Source: Nocardia cyriacigeorgica (GTDB lineage: Bacteria; Actinomycetota; Actinomycetes; Mycobacteriales; Mycobacteriaceae). Taken from it: a DNA stretch of 64,000 nt. The stretch spans positions 496,001-560,000 of the forward strand of contig NZ_VBUT01000004.1 in assembly GCF_005863245.1 (NCBI RefSeq), given 5' to 3'. The stretch's first letter is position 1. Every line of letters begins with the position of its first letter. The notes under the pieces were generated by a model. That model worked only from the letters and a program-made list of their open reading frames with translations, had not been told where the DNA came from and did not search any database. Positions 47,458 to 57,098 of this stretch are shown here, one piece after another. The position numbers and the translations under genes are program-made.

Positions 47458-48273
47458 CTAGAACACGATCAGCGTCGTCCCCGCGACAATCGCCGCCCGC
47501 ATCTGCGCCAGGTCGATCGAACCGCTGACCTCCGGCAACTCGACCCGGAAGCGCACCAGATCGCCGTCGCGGGTGGCGTGCACGACGCGCGCGTTATTGG
47601 GTAGTTCGGGCAGCCGGATCGGGCGCACGGTGCGCATCCGCCGCGGAATCGGCACGCCGAACCAGCCGGCCCGGCGCACATCGAGGGTGAGCATGTTCTC
47701 GCGCACCGAGGCGTCGGCGACGGCGGTGATCCGGCGCTGCCGGTGCACGGCCCGGACCAGGCCGTCCGGAGCGAGCGACAGCTTCCAGTCCAGCTGTTGC
47801 TCGTTGAGCCAGTCGACCAGGGCGGCCGTGGTCACGGTGCCCTCGACGTCGAGTTGGGCGGTGCGGACCTTGGTGGGCACGCCGGGGATGAGCCGGACGC
47901 CGTGCGCGATCACTGTCATCTCGCGGATCGGATGCTTATCCCAGTGCAGATCGGTGAGCACGGTCTTGGTCTGGAAGTGCGCGCCGCGACGGCGCACCTT
48001 CAGCACCTCGAGGGTCGCGGTGAGGTCGTGGCCGAGCAGGGTGGCGGTGACCTCCTGGCCGCCGAAGCGGCTGAGGATGCCCTCGCTGAGCACGGTGAGC
48101 AGCACATCGGGCATGAGCGCGGTCACCGTGCCCGCGCCAAGATCGGCCACCGGATCCACCCAGGCCGTGGTGTAGGAAATCCACTGCTCCAGCCAGGATT
48201 GCTCGAACAGCCGCTTGCCGAAGTCCACTGCCCGCAGCGGTGACCAGGACTTCGGGTCGAAATACGTGGCCAT
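47458..48273 (-). CDS. DUF2993 domain-containing protein
   Basis: A 271-residue protein of the LmeA-like DUF2993 type: LLTVLSEGILSRFGGQEVTATLLGHDL, FQTKTVLTDLHWDKHPIREMTVIAHGVRL, TTAALVDWLNEQQLDWKLSL, LDVRRAGWFGVPIPRRM and a C-terminal GSIDLAQMRAAIVAGTTLIVF. DUF2993 proteins are often periplasmic and involved in lipoglycan assembly, but no clear signal peptide is seen here. GGAG lies 7 bases before the ATG. Convergent with pcnA. Confidence 0.78.
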   Translation of the reverse strand: MATYFDPKSWSPLRAVDFGKRLFEQSWLEQWISYTTAWVDPVADLGAGTVTALMPDVLLTVLSEGILSRFGGQEVTATLLGHDLTATLEVLKVRRRGAHFQTKTVLTDLHWDKHPIREMTVIAHGVRLIPGVPTKVRTAQLDVEGTVTTAALVDWLNEQQLDWKLSLAPDGLVRAVHRQRRITAVADASVRENMLTLDVRRAGWFGVPIPRRMRTVRPIRLPELPNNARVVHATRDGDLVRFRVELPEVSGSIDLAQMRAAIVAGTTLIVF

Positions 48274-48423
48274 GATTGCTCCGAGCGTACTGGGCGGGCC
48301 CGGCCGCGACCATCGCCGAATCCGGGCTCGACCGCGGCCGATCCCCCGCGACCGGCCCCGGACTGCGATCCTTGTCTGCGGAATCACACCCCGAGGACAA
48401 TGGTGGCGACGGGAAGGACGCGC

Positions 48424-49179
48424 ATGGCGCTGGATCTGAACAGTGATCTCGGCGAAGGCTTCGGGCCGTGGACGATGGGCGACGACGCGGCGATGCTCGA
48501 CATCGTCACCAGCGCCAACATCGCCTGTGGCGCCCATGCCGGTGATCCGACGATCATGCGCCGCACCTGCGCGTCGGCCGTGGAGAAGGGTGTCCGGATC
48601 GGCGCCCACGTCGGCTACCGCGATCTGGCCGGATTCGGCCGGCGCGCGATCGCGGTGGCGCCGGCCGAACTACGCGACGAGGTGCTGTATCAGATCGGCG
48701 GCCTGGACGGTTTCGCCCGCGCCGAGGGCGACCGGGTGCGCTACGTGAAACCGCACGGCGCGCTCTATCACGCGGCCGCACGGGACCGGAAGATCGCCGA
48801 CGCGGTGCTGGCCGCGGTCGCCGAATACGATCCCGAGCTGGCGTTGCTCGGCCCGGCGGGCACCGAACTCGAACACGCGGCCGGCCATATCGGGGTGCGG
48901 TTCATCGGCGAGGGGTTCGCCGATCGCGGCTACACCCCGTCCGGTGGGCTCGCCGATCGCGGTACGCCAGGGGCGATCCTGCATACCAATGAGGCGGTCG
49001 CCCAGGCCGTCTCGATCGCCATGTCCGGCACCGCGCGCACCGTCGGTGGATCCGGGGAGGTGACCGTGCGGGCCACCAGCATCTGTGTGCACGGCGATAC
49101 CCCGGAGGCGGTGGAGATGGCCCGGTTGATCCGGGAGACGCTGGACGAGGTCGGCGTGGTGGTCGCGCCGTTCAGCTGA
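48424..49179 (+). CDS. pxpA: 5-oxoprolinase subunit A (LamB/YcsF family)
   Basis: A 251-residue protein: ALDLNSDLGEGFGPWTMGDD at the N-terminus, IACGAHAGDPTIMR, GAHVGYRDLAGFGRRAI, YVKPHGALYH and ICVHGDTPEAVEMA, all family signatures of PxpA. With PxpB and PxpC it cleaves 5-oxoproline to glutamate using ATP, disposing of a damaging product of glutamine breakdown. ATG at 48424 has GGAAGGA 6 bases upstream. First gene of the pxpABC operon. Confidence 0.94.
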   Translation: MALDLNSDLGEGFGPWTMGDDAAMLDIVTSANIACGAHAGDPTIMRRTCASAVEKGVRIGAHVGYRDLAGFGRRAIAVAPAELRDEVLYQIGGLDGFARAEGDRVRYVKPHGALYHAAARDRKIADAVLAAVAEYDPELALLGPAGTELEHAAGHIGVRFIGEGFADRGYTPSGGLADRGTPGAILHTNEAVAQAVSIAMSGTARTVGGSGEVTVRATSICVHGDTPEAVEMARLIRETLDEVGVVVAPFS

Positions 49180-49228
49180 GACCCGAGGCCCGCGAGCCGT
49201 ACCATCGGTGGCCTGGAGGGAGGCGCTG

Positions 49229-49954
49229 ATGACGACATCGACGGGTTCGGTGCCGCACCGATCCGGCCCATCGCGCACTGCCGGATCGCGCACCGACACT
49301 GCCGCGCAGGCGATCCGGGCGGCCGGCGACCGCGCCTTCCTGCTCACTCCGCGCCCGGACGCCGTGGCCGACTTGGCCGCTGACCTGCGCGACCGGCGGC
49401 TCGACGGCGTACAGGATGTGCTGCCCGCCGCGGAAACCGTGCTGGTGACGCTGCGATCCACCGCCGACGCCGAGCCGGTGCGGCGGGCCTTGCACACGCT
49501 GCTCGAGGAACTCGCCGAGCGCCCCGATTCCGGCGACGTTTCCCGTGGAACATCGTCCGCCGGCGAGCCGGTCCTGATCCCGGTGCACTATGACGGCGCC
49601 GATCTGGACGAGGTGGCCCGCACCCTCGGGCTCAGCGTCGCGGACGTGATCGCCGCGCACACCGGGACCGTATGGCGTTGCGCCTTCGTCGGTTTCGCGC
49701 CCGGCTTCGGCTATCTCCGCTCCCCCGACGACCGCCTCGATGTCCCGCGCCGCGCCGAGTCGCGCACCGCCATCCCGGCCGGAAGTGTCGCGTTGGCGGG
49801 CGGATACTCGGCGGTCTATCCGCGCAAGTCGCCGGGCGGATGGCAGTTGATCGGCCGCACCGAGCTGACCATGTGGGACGTCGACCGCGATCCGCCCGCC
49901 CTGATCCGGGCCGGTACCGCGGTGCGATTCGTCGATGCCAGGGCGGGGCGATGA
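49229..49954 (+). CDS. pxpB: 5-oxoprolinase subunit B
   Basis: A 241-residue protein of the KipI/PxpB family: PVHYDGADLDEVARTLGLSVADVIAAHTG, CAFVGFAPGFGYLRSPDDRL, PRRAESRTAIPAGSVALAGGYSAVYP and SPGGWQLIGRTEL. The C-terminal half is the conserved domain; the first 35 residues are variable. ATG at 49229 with GGAGGGAGG upstream. 49 bases after pxpA. A weak parS-like sequence (49537-49552) lies inside. Confidence 0.92.
   Translation: MTTSTGSVPHRSGPSRTAGSRTDTAAQAIRAAGDRAFLLTPRPDAVADLAADLRDRRLDGVQDVLPAAETVLVTLRSTADAEPVRRALHTLLEELAERPDSGDVSRGTSSAGEPVLIPVHYDGADLDEVARTLGLSVADVIAAHTGTVWRCAFVGFAPGFGYLRSPDDRLDVPRRAESRTAIPAGSVALAGGYSAVYPRKSPGGWQLIGRTELTMWDVDRDPPALIRAGTAVRFVDARAGR
49537..49552. promoter_or_regulatory. 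Degenerate parS-like site in pxpB
   Basis: CGTTTCCCGTGGAACA, 3 mismatches from parS. May be chance. Confidence 0.25.
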
Positions 49955-50113
49955 GATCCGGGCACGCTCGGCCGGCGATCAGCGCGGCGCGGGCGACGGA
50001 TGACATCGAGGCGGGCGCGCGGCGACGGCAGCGACCAGCGCGTACCTGTTCGTGGGGAGATGAGGACCGAGCGTGCGAGCGGGTTCGCCCGTGAACGCGC
50101 CGGGGAGGCGAGG

Positions 50114-50980
50114 ATGACCGACGACGCGACACTGCTGGTGGAGCGGGTGGGGCCGCTGGCGACCATCCAGGATCTCGGCCGTCCGGGCTGGTTCGATTCG
50201 GGCGTCGGTGTGTCCGGTGCGGCCGATCGCGGCGCGCTGCGGCTGGCCAATCGACTGGTCGGGAATCCGGAGGGCCATGCGGGAATCGAGGTGCTGCTCG
50301 GTGGTGTGCGGCTGCGCACGATGCGCCACACCACGCTCGCCGTGACGGGAGCGCCCGCGCCGGTGACGGTCGACGGTCGTCCGGTCGGGCATGCCAGCGT
50401 GCTGGAACTCGAACCGGAGCAAGTCGTTTCGCTCGGTCTCGCATCGACGGGTTTGCGCAGCTATATCGGCGTGCGCGGCGGCGTCGATGTCGCGCCGGTG
50501 CTCGGCTCGCGCAGCCGCGACACCATGTCCGGGATCGGGCCGCAACCGCTGCGCGCGGGTGATGAAGTGCCCATCGGCCCTGCGCCGCGGACGTTTCCGA
50601 TCCTGGACCTCGCGCCGCTGCCGAATCTTCCTGTGGTGCTGGATATTCGCGCCATCCCGGGTCCGCGCGACGACTGGTTCACCGATCCGGCGGCCTTGTT
50701 CGCCGGCAGCTGGTCGGTCAGCGCCGACGTCGACCGGGTCGGTGCGCGGCTACGTCGCGAATCCGGCCCGCCGTTGGAACGGTCGCGCACGCAGGAACTT
50801 CCGACCGAAGGCGTCGCGCTCGGTTCCATCCAGGTGCCGCCCGCCGGGCAGCCGGTGGTGTTCCTCGCCGATCACCCGATCACCGGGGGCTATCCGGTGA
50901 TCGCGGTGGTCGCCGACGCCGATATCGACCTCATGGCGCAGGCGCGGCCGGGCCAGACCCTGCGGTTCCGGCGCTACTGA
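50114..50980 (+). CDS. pxpC: 5-oxoprolinase subunit C (biotin-dependent carboxyltransferase family)
   Basis: A 288-residue KipA/PxpC-family protein: VGPLATIQDLGRPGWFDSGVGVSGAADR, ALRLANRLVGNPEGHAGIEV, SYIGVRGGVDVAPVLGSRS and VVFLADHPITGGYPVIAVV near the end. ATG at 50114 with GGGAGGCGAGG upstream. It completes the pxpABC operon and overlaps the convergent DUF4185 gene by 7 bases at its end. Confidence 0.92.
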   Translation: MTDDATLLVERVGPLATIQDLGRPGWFDSGVGVSGAADRGALRLANRLVGNPEGHAGIEVLLGGVRLRTMRHTTLAVTGAPAPVTVDGRPVGHASVLELEPEQVVSLGLASTGLRSYIGVRGGVDVAPVLGSRSRDTMSGIGPQPLRAGDEVPIGPAPRTFPILDLAPLPNLPVVLDIRAIPGPRDDWFTDPAALFAGSWSVSADVDRVGARLRRESGPPLERSRTQELPTEGVALGSIQVPPAGQPVVFLADHPITGGYPVIAVVADADIDLMAQARPGQTLRFRRY

Positions 50981-52611
50981 TCGAGGCGGGCGTGCATGAG
51001 ATAGACGTTGTAGCTATCCCACGCCGAAATGGTGAAGTACAGGTCCTTCGCCGTCGACCATGGATGGATGAAGCCGCCGTAGGACTTCGGGTAGTCGGTG
51101 GTCGAGACCAACGGCACCGCATCGGTCCAGGCGCCCTGCGGTGAGGCGGCGGTGCGCAAGACGATCGCGCCGCGCGCCGAATCCAGATACACCATCTGCC
51201 AGCGGCCCGACTCGGCGTCGTAGCGGACCGACAGTTCCGAGGCGATCCCGGGAACCAAAGGCGTGGCGAGGTTTTCGGCCGCGGGAGCCCAGGTGCCGCC
51301 GACCCAGTACTGGTAGGCCGACTTGTTGAGCACCTCGTCCTTGGGCACCCTGGCCAGGCCGATCACGCCGATGCGCCCGTTGGGGGTGCCGAACATGTAG
51401 ACGTAGTCGCCCTGCGGCACCATCGCCGCCACCTGGAACCGGCCGAGCCCGAACAGGTTGTCCCACTTGGCGTGCTGGTCCTTGACCCAGGTGCTGCCGT
51501 TGTCGTCGGAGTACGCGATCCCGCCGTAATTGGTCCACCACAGGCCGGGGATGCGGCTCCACCGGTTCACCGACATATAGCTCAGGTACTGCCGGTCGCC
51601 GAGGGCGAAACCGGAGGTCGGGATGGTGGTGGTCTCCCAGTTCTTCACCTTCCGGCTGCCGAGGAGTTCGGCGGCGTGGCAGCGGCTGTCCTGCACCATC
51701 GTGTCGATCTTCAGACCGTCGGACAGGTCGCGGTCGGTGCTGTAGCCGAGGACGTTGCTGCGCCAGTCCTCGTCCTCGCCGCCGGCGCCGCCCGCACTCC
51801 AGCCCTTTCCGAAGGTGTCGCCGAACACCACGGCCACCTCGCCGGGCCGGTTCTCCCACATCAGGCCCAGATCGGTGCCATCGACCTGCCAGCGCATATC
51901 GGTCCGGTTCTCCGAACCGGGGCCGGTGACCTGCTCCACCAACCGCACCGACTCCACCCGCGCGGGCGCGACGGCGGGACTCAACGGTCCGGGCTCGGCC
52001 GGGTGCACCACGTGTGGCGGCGCGGGTTGCGGTGGGTCGCCGGGCTCGCCGGGTACCGGAATCGGGATGGGTTCGATCTCGGGTTTGATCTGGATCTTCG
52101 GCAGTTTGATCGGCTCCGCCGAGCCGGAGGAGCTGCCCGATCCCGATCCACTTCCCGACCCGGATCCACTGCCCGACCCGCTACTCGAACCGGAACCCGG
52201 CGCAGGCGGTGACTGCGGTACGGGCGCGGATTCTTCCGGCTTCGCGGTGTCACGGATATCGGGGCACGGGTTGCGGCACGGGTCGCTCGGCAAGGGCTCC
52301 GGCACGATCCGGGTGTTGTCCTGCGGCGGATCGGGCACCGGCACGGGGGTGAGCTGCGGGACCGGGATCGGGATATCGATCTGCGGCGGCAGCGGTGGCG
52401 CGGGCGGCTGCGAGGGGTCCGGTTCACGTGTGAGCGGATCGAAACCCACCTCGCCGCAACTGTTCACCGGCGGCGGCGCCCACGGAAACGGTGCCGCTTG
52501 CACCGGCGCAGGCACCGCGAGTACACCCGTGAGCAGCACGCCGAACAGGGCGGGACGGAACGGGGTGCCGGCGCGGGAGTGGATACCGAGGTGGTTCGGC
52601 AGAGGTCCCAT
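50974..52611 (-). CDS. Secreted DUF4185 protein with low-complexity linker
   Basis: A 545-residue exported protein. Signal peptide (about 1-40, FGVLLTGVLAVPAPVQA), then a Pro-rich region (about 41-215) with a Gly-Ser repeat (GSGSGSGSGSGSGSG, about 153-165). The DUF4185 domain (about 225-545) is a beta-propeller-like fold: DLGLMWENRPGEVAVVFGDTFG, YGGIAYSDDNGSTWVKD, RFQVAAMVPQGDYVYMFG, PKSYGGFIHPW. Related domains occur in secreted hydrolases and porin-associated proteins of mycolata. Function is unknown. Start ATG 52609-52611. Confidence 0.8.
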   Translation of the reverse strand: MGPLPNHLGIHSRAGTPFRPALFGVLLTGVLAVPAPVQAAPFPWAPPPVNSCGEVGFDPLTREPDPSQPPAPPLPPQIDIPIPVPQLTPVPVPDPPQDNTRIVPEPLPSDPCRNPCPDIRDTAKPEESAPVPQSPPAPGSGSSSGSGSGSGSGSGSGSGSSSGSAEPIKLPKIQIKPEIEPIPIPVPGEPGDPPQPAPPHVVHPAEPGPLSPAVAPARVESVRLVEQVTGPGSENRTDMRWQVDGTDLGLMWENRPGEVAVVFGDTFGKGWSAGGAGGEDEDWRSNVLGYSTDRDLSDGLKIDTMVQDSRCHAAELLGSRKVKNWETTTIPTSGFALGDRQYLSYMSVNRWSRIPGLWWTNYGGIAYSDDNGSTWVKDQHAKWDNLFGLGRFQVAAMVPQGDYVYMFGTPNGRIGVIGLARVPKDEVLNKSAYQYWVGGTWAPAAENLATPLVPGIASELSVRYDAESGRWQMVYLDSARGAIVLRTAASPQGAWTDAVPLVSTTDYPKSYGGFIHPWSTAKDLYFTISAWDSYNVYLMHARLDQ

Positions 52612-52800
52612 GGCGCGGCGGCTCCCGGGTCGGATCGGAACGGGCGTAGCTGATCCCGTGGCCCCGCCTGTGATGCAGGCTCCGGGGCCCGGCCGGATCA
52701 AGCGAAGATCAACTTACCGTGCGAGGCGCCGGAACCAAGGGATGAGAGCGAATGTTCATTCCGGTGGAACCGGATCGCCGCGCGCCGCGTCCAAGCAGAT

Positions 52801-53460
52801 ATGAACGAGATCGAGTACGCCTTCGGAACCGGCGACGGCACCGTCGACGTCTGGTCGACGCAGGCGAATCTGGAACTGGCCGGATCGCCGGACGCCGTGC
52901 AACTGGACTTCGACGGCGACGGCCTGATCGACGACGCCATGTGGGACACCCAGGGTGACGGCGTCGCCGACGTCGCCGCACTCGACCTGAACGACGACGG
53001 CGTACTCGACGCCTTCTTCACCGACCCGTCGGGCCACGGCGTCTGGGACCACCAGATCACCGGCAGCACCGCCGACGCCGCCAGTGAACCGCTCGACTGG
53101 ATCGTGCGCGGTGAGGCCCCGCCCGCCCCCGCTGCTCACGACTCCCCCGCCGGCTACGGCGCGGCGCACCCAGCCCCGCCTGCCGATCCGCTCGTCGGGC
53201 ACGCGCCACCGCATCCGGCGCCCTCTGCGGACGGGTCCACCGGGTACGACCGCCCGCCCCACGCCGTTGCCGCTCCGTCCGCGGATCTTCTTGCCGTGCG
53301 GCCGGTGGACCCCTTCGCCCGGCCGGATGTGCAGCCGGGCAATCCCGCCGGCCTGGTGGTGCAGTTCAACCTGGAGATGCAGGTGAATGCGTCGCCGGGC
53401 GGGCCACAGTCTTCTGCGGATCCGGCGGGCGCCGGGTTCGCAGCCGACGGGCAGCACTGA
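52801..53460 (+). CDS. Asp-rich calcium-binding-like protein, unknown function
   Basis: A 219-residue acidic protein. Residues 35-75 contain three spaced metal-loop motifs, DFDGDGLIDDAMWD, DTQGDGVADVAALD and DLNDDGVLDAFFTD, like EF-hand or thrombospondin type 3 calcium loops. The rest (about 95-219) is a Pro/Ala-rich disordered tail with repeated GYGAAHPAPP- and VGHAPPHPAP-like segments. No signal peptide. I do not recognise a family with known function; similar proteins occur in mycolata. Confidence 0.68.
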   Translation: MNEIEYAFGTGDGTVDVWSTQANLELAGSPDAVQLDFDGDGLIDDAMWDTQGDGVADVAALDLNDDGVLDAFFTDPSGHGVWDHQITGSTADAASEPLDWIVRGEAPPAPAAHDSPAGYGAAHPAPPADPLVGHAPPHPAPSADGSTGYDRPPHAVAAPSADLLAVRPVDPFARPDVQPGNPAGLVVQFNLEMQVNASPGGPQSSADPAGAGFAADGQH

Positions 53461-53559
53461 TCGCGCTGCTCGTCCAGCCGGTCCGGGCCGGATCGACGAA
53501 CTTCGCCGACGTTCGAGGGGTCGATGTGCGGGGTTGGCCGATCCGCCTGGACACGCGGG

Positions 53560-54960
53560 TCACTCGGCCGAGGCGAGGCGCCCGCGGCGGGTGTTGAGCG
53601 CGATGGCCAGCAGGCCCGCGCAGTAGATGCCCGCGCCGGCACCCACCACTCCCAGCGATCGCCCGTCGTCGGGCACCGCCAGTGCGGCCGTGGCGACGGC
53701 CAGTACGAACGCCACGTTGAACACGGTGTCCTGGAGGGCGAATACCTGGCCGCGGCGGGTGTCGTCGATATCGATCTGCATGGCCGCGTCACCGGTGAGT
53801 TTGATGGTCTGACCGGCCAGGCCGAATAAGAAGGCCCCGGCCAGCAGCAGTTGATGGGCCCGGTGCGCGGCCTCGCCCGCCTCGGCCACCGCGATCGGCG
53901 TCACCAGCAGCAGCTGCACCACCGTCGCGGTCACCAAACCCGCCACGACGGTGCGTGGTCTGCCCAACCGTGGGATGAGCACCGGCGCGACCACCGCCGC
54001 CACCAGCATGCCGCTGGCCGTCGCGGCGATCGCGACGCCGAAGCCGATGAGCCCGCTATCGACGCCCGAGCCGTCCGAGGGTGCCTGCCGCAGCACCAGC
54101 ACCATGATCAGGGTATTCATCCCGAACACGACGCGATGCGTGCCGATACCGATCATCGCGGTGGTGACCTGCACCGATTCCCAGACCGCGTGGGCGCCGG
54201 TGCGCAGTCCGGTCGCGATCGCGCGCACCGCGCCGGTTCGTGCGGCGGCCCCGGCTTCCGGGCCGAGCGCGCGAGCGGCGAATCCGGTTGCCAGGGCAAC
54301 CCCCGCCACCGAACCGGCTGCACTCACCCCCACCGCGACCGCCGATCCGGTATCCCCCGCGCCGATCAGCCCGATCACCGCGACCGAAGCGGCCGCCCCC
54401 ACACCCGCACAGCCGGAGGCCACGGTGGCGAGCACCGAATTCGTCGGCACCAGCCAGCGTTGCGCCAGCACCCGTGGCAACGCGGCCGAGACCCCGGCCA
54501 TCACGAATCTGCTGATGCCGACCACCGCGAGCGCGAGCAACAGCAGCGGCGTGTCGCCGATCCCGGCCAGCAGACCGAGGCTCACCACGCCGATCAGCAC
54601 CGCACGCAGGACATTCGCCACCAGCAGCACCGTGCGCCGGTCCCATCGGTCCAGCAGCGCACCCGCGTACGGTCCGATGAAGGAATACGGGAGCAACAGC
54701 ACCGCGAAGCCGGCGGCGATGGCCAGCGGATCGGTCTCGCGTTCGGGATTGAACAGGATGGCACCCGAGAGCGCCGCCTGGAACATGCCGTCACCGAACT
54801 GGCCGGTGAAGCGGACCAGCGCAAGCCGCGCGACGCCCGGGCTTTCGCGCAGGGCGGTGCGGAACGCTTTGGCCTTGCCGAGCGCGTTCATCGGGGGTGG
54901 TGTGGCGGGCTCGCCGGATTCGTCCGCCCCATGGCGGTTGTCGGGGCGAGCGCTGGACAC
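53560..54960 (-). CDS. MFS transporter
   Basis: A 466-residue major facilitator with about 12 helices. The loop 2-3 motif appears as GALLDRWDRRTVLLVANVLRA, the usual MFS signature region; later AATASGMLVAAVVAPVLIPRLGRPR mirrors it in the second half. Substrate unknown; likely an efflux pump. GTG at 54958-54960 is preceded by TAGCCT (54973-54968) 7 bases upstream, suggesting a leaderless message; an internal ATG (54889-54891) is the alternative start. Confidence 0.82.
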   Translation of the reverse strand: MSSARPDNRHGADESGEPATPPPMNALGKAKAFRTALRESPGVARLALVRFTGQFGDGMFQAALSGAILFNPERETDPLAIAAGFAVLLLPYSFIGPYAGALLDRWDRRTVLLVANVLRAVLIGVVSLGLLAGIGDTPLLLLALAVVGISRFVMAGVSAALPRVLAQRWLVPTNSVLATVASGCAGVGAAASVAVIGLIGAGDTGSAVAVGVSAAGSVAGVALATGFAARALGPEAGAAARTGAVRAIATGLRTGAHAVWESVQVTTAMIGIGTHRVVFGMNTLIMVLVLRQAPSDGSGVDSGLIGFGVAIAATASGMLVAAVVAPVLIPRLGRPRTVVAGLVTATVVQLLLVTPIAVAEAGEAAHRAHQLLLAGAFLFGLAGQTIKLTGDAAMQIDIDDTRRGQVFALQDTVFNVAFVLAVATAALAVPDDGRSLGVVGAGAGIYCAGLLAIALNTRRGRLASAE

Positions 54961-55025
54961 GGCCGTGAGGCTACCCGGAGCAGGCCCTGTCCATATTCCG
55001 AGCGTGCTCGGGGGTGCGGACGACG

Positions 55026-55493
55026 TCAGCGAATTCCCGTGCTGACCAGTGCGATGACCGTTTGGCGCATATCCGGCGCCATCGGCAGCTCGGCCAGCGC
55101 CTCGGCATCGATCCAGGCATAGGCGTCGTGTTCGCCGGGCGCCAGTTCGACCTCGCCCGGTTCGGCCTCCACCACGAAGGCGAATTTGCGGACGCGGGCC
55201 TTGGTTCTGGTGGCGTAGTCGAAGCTGCCGAGGAAATCGGTGATCGCGCGTAACCGCAGACCGGTTTCCTCGTGCAGTTCCCTGGCCACACTCTCGGCGA
55301 AGCTTTCCCCCGTTTCGACACCGCCGCCGGGCAGTTCGTACATGCCGCCGTGATAATCGTCCGGTACCCGCCGCACGACCAGCAGTTTCCGGTCCCGGAA
55401 TACCGCGACGCCGACCACGAAGTCGGTGATCCCGTCGCGGTGCGCCTCGGTGCGGAGCTGCCGCTCGACGCGGGCGAGTGTTTCCGGTCGCAT
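55026..55493 (-). CDS. NUDIX hydrolase
   Basis: A 155-residue NUDIX enzyme: VGVAVFRDRKLLVVRRVPDDYHGG, then the Nudix box GGGVETGESFAESVARELHEETGL. The ATG at 55491-55493 is chosen since GGAGGG lies 9 bases before it. It is upstream of, and codirectional with, the MFS gene with a 65-base gap. Substrate unknown. Confidence 0.88.
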   Translation of the reverse strand: MRPETLARVERQLRTEAHRDGITDFVVGVAVFRDRKLLVVRRVPDDYHGGMYELPGGGVETGESFAESVARELHEETGLRLRAITDFLGSFDYATRTKARVRKFAFVVEAEPGEVELAPGEHDAYAWIDAEALAELPMAPDMRQTVIALVSTGIR

Positions 55494-55717
55494 CCGGCCC
55501 ATCCCTCCGGTTCCCTTGGGGCACATTCTGTTACGCCACCGCACCGATTCGGCAGATCGGCCGGTACTGCTCACCTACCGTTCATCCGCTGGTCGCTCGC
55601 GTAAAATGCCGAGTGCAGACAATTTACAAGGAATGGGGAGTATCGCGCGCCTGCGGTCGCGCCCGCGGTACTTCGACCGGAAAGGCGATGGTGCCAGGGC
55701 CCGAGAGGAGGACCGCG

Positions 55718-56509
55718 ATGTCCACACTCACGACTCCGCATATTGATGTCCATCGCGGTGGCGACCGCATGAAAACGCGTATCTCATGGCTCGATTCGAA
55801 ACACTCGTTCTCGTTCGGCCAGCACTACGACCCCGATAACACCCATCACGGGCTGTTGCTCGTGAATAACGAGGATATAGTTCTGTCAGGTCAGGGCTTC
55901 GATACCCATCCGCACCGGGATATGGAGATCGTCACCTGGGTGCTCAGCGGCAGCCTTGTCCATCAGGATTCCCTCGGCCACAGCGGAATCATCTATCCGG
56001 GCCTGGCCCAGCGCATGAGCGCGGGCACCGGAATTATGCATTCGGAGAAGAACGATTCCTGGCGGCTGGACGGAAATCGGCCCGAACACGACGAGCCGGT
56101 CCATTTCGTGCAGATGTGGGTGTTGCCGGATGAGCCCGGCGTCGACCCCGGCTACCAGCAGCTCGAGATCGACGATCAGCTGGCCGGCGGCGGCCTGGTC
56201 ACCGTGGCCTCCGGGCTGCCCCGCTACCGCGATCGCACCGCCATCGCCATCAACAGCAGCCATTCCGCGCTGCACGTGGCCCGGCTCGCCGCCACCGAAC
56301 CCGGCGGCCCCGATTCGGTCATCGAGCTGCCCGACGCGCTGTATCTGCACGTCTTCATCGCGCGCGGCGAGGTCGACATGGAGGGCGTCGGCCCGCTCTA
56401 CGAGGGCGACGCGGTGCGGATGACCCGTTCGGGCGGGCAGCGCATCACCGCGCGGATGCCCTCGGAAATCCTGGTCTGGGAGATGCACGCGCGCCTCGGC
56501 GGTCCGTAG
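55718..56509 (+). CDS. Pirin family protein
   Basis: A 263-residue bicupin of the pirin type: FGQHYDPDNTHHGLLLVNNED, the metal site THPHRDMEIVTWVLSGSLVH, AQRMSAGTGIMHSEKN and a C-terminal cupin ending RMPSEILVWEMHARLGG. The histidines of HPHRDME and the later H-x-E suit Fe binding; some pirins are quercetinases. GAGAGGAGG lies 6 bases before the ATG at 55718. A -10-like TAAAAT (55602-55607) lies about 110 bases upstream. Confidence 0.92.
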   Translation: MSTLTTPHIDVHRGGDRMKTRISWLDSKHSFSFGQHYDPDNTHHGLLLVNNEDIVLSGQGFDTHPHRDMEIVTWVLSGSLVHQDSLGHSGIIYPGLAQRMSAGTGIMHSEKNDSWRLDGNRPEHDEPVHFVQMWVLPDEPGVDPGYQQLEIDDQLAGGGLVTVASGLPRYRDRTAIAINSSHSALHVARLAATEPGGPDSVIELPDALYLHVFIARGEVDMEGVGPLYEGDAVRMTRSGGQRITARMPSEILVWEMHARLGGP

Positions 56510-56627
56510 CCGGCGCACCGGTTGGGTTCGCCGCCATACGGATCCGCGCTCGGTGCGCCATTAACATCGAAGGCCGGCAGGCGCGATCAACCGATGCCCG
56601 ACCAGCGGCCCGACCGAGAGGACCACC

Positions 56628-57098
56628 ATGTCGCAGTATCCGCCTCCTCCTCCCGGCAACTATCCGGCCCCGCCGCCCGGGCAATACCCCGGTCAGCCCG
56701 AATACTGGCAGGAATCACCGCAACGCAAGGGTCTGGCGATCACCACGCTGGTGCTCGGCATCCTGGCCGCGCTGAGCTTCTGGACGGTCGTCGGTGGCGT
56801 GCTGTTCGGCCTGTTCGCGGTGATCTTCGGGGTAATCGCGGTGATCAAGGCGATGCGCGGCCGCGCGGGTGGCGCGGTCATGGCGTGGATCGGGCTGATC
56901 CTCGGCGCGCTCGCGATCGTCGGCGCCGTCATCGCGGGCATCGTCTACTGGGGCTTCGCCGAAGAGACCGGCTTCACCGATTTCTACGACTGCGTGAGCC
57001 AGGCGGGCAACGATCAGGCCAAGATCGACCAGTGCGAACGCGAATGGAATCAGCGCATCGAAGACAAGATCGGAATCACCCCGACTCCCGCGCCTTGA
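56628..57098 (+). CDS. DUF4190 membrane protein
   Basis: A 156-residue protein: Pro/Tyr/Gly-rich N-terminus (QYPPPPPGNYPAPPPGQYPG), then two transmembrane segments of a DUF4190 domain (about 35-110: LAITTLVLGILAALSFWTVVGG, GRAGGAVMAWIGLILGALAIVGAVI). A short acidic external end with two cysteines (YDCVSQAGND, DQCERE) follows. Function unknown. Its 3' end overlaps the convergent next gene by 23 bases. Confidence 0.85.
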   Translation: MSQYPPPPPGNYPAPPPGQYPGQPEYWQESPQRKGLAITTLVLGILAALSFWTVVGGVLFGLFAVIFGVIAVIKAMRGRAGGAVMAWIGLILGALAIVGAVIAGIVYWGFAEETGFTDFYDCVSQAGNDQAKIDQCEREWNQRIEDKIGITPTPAP

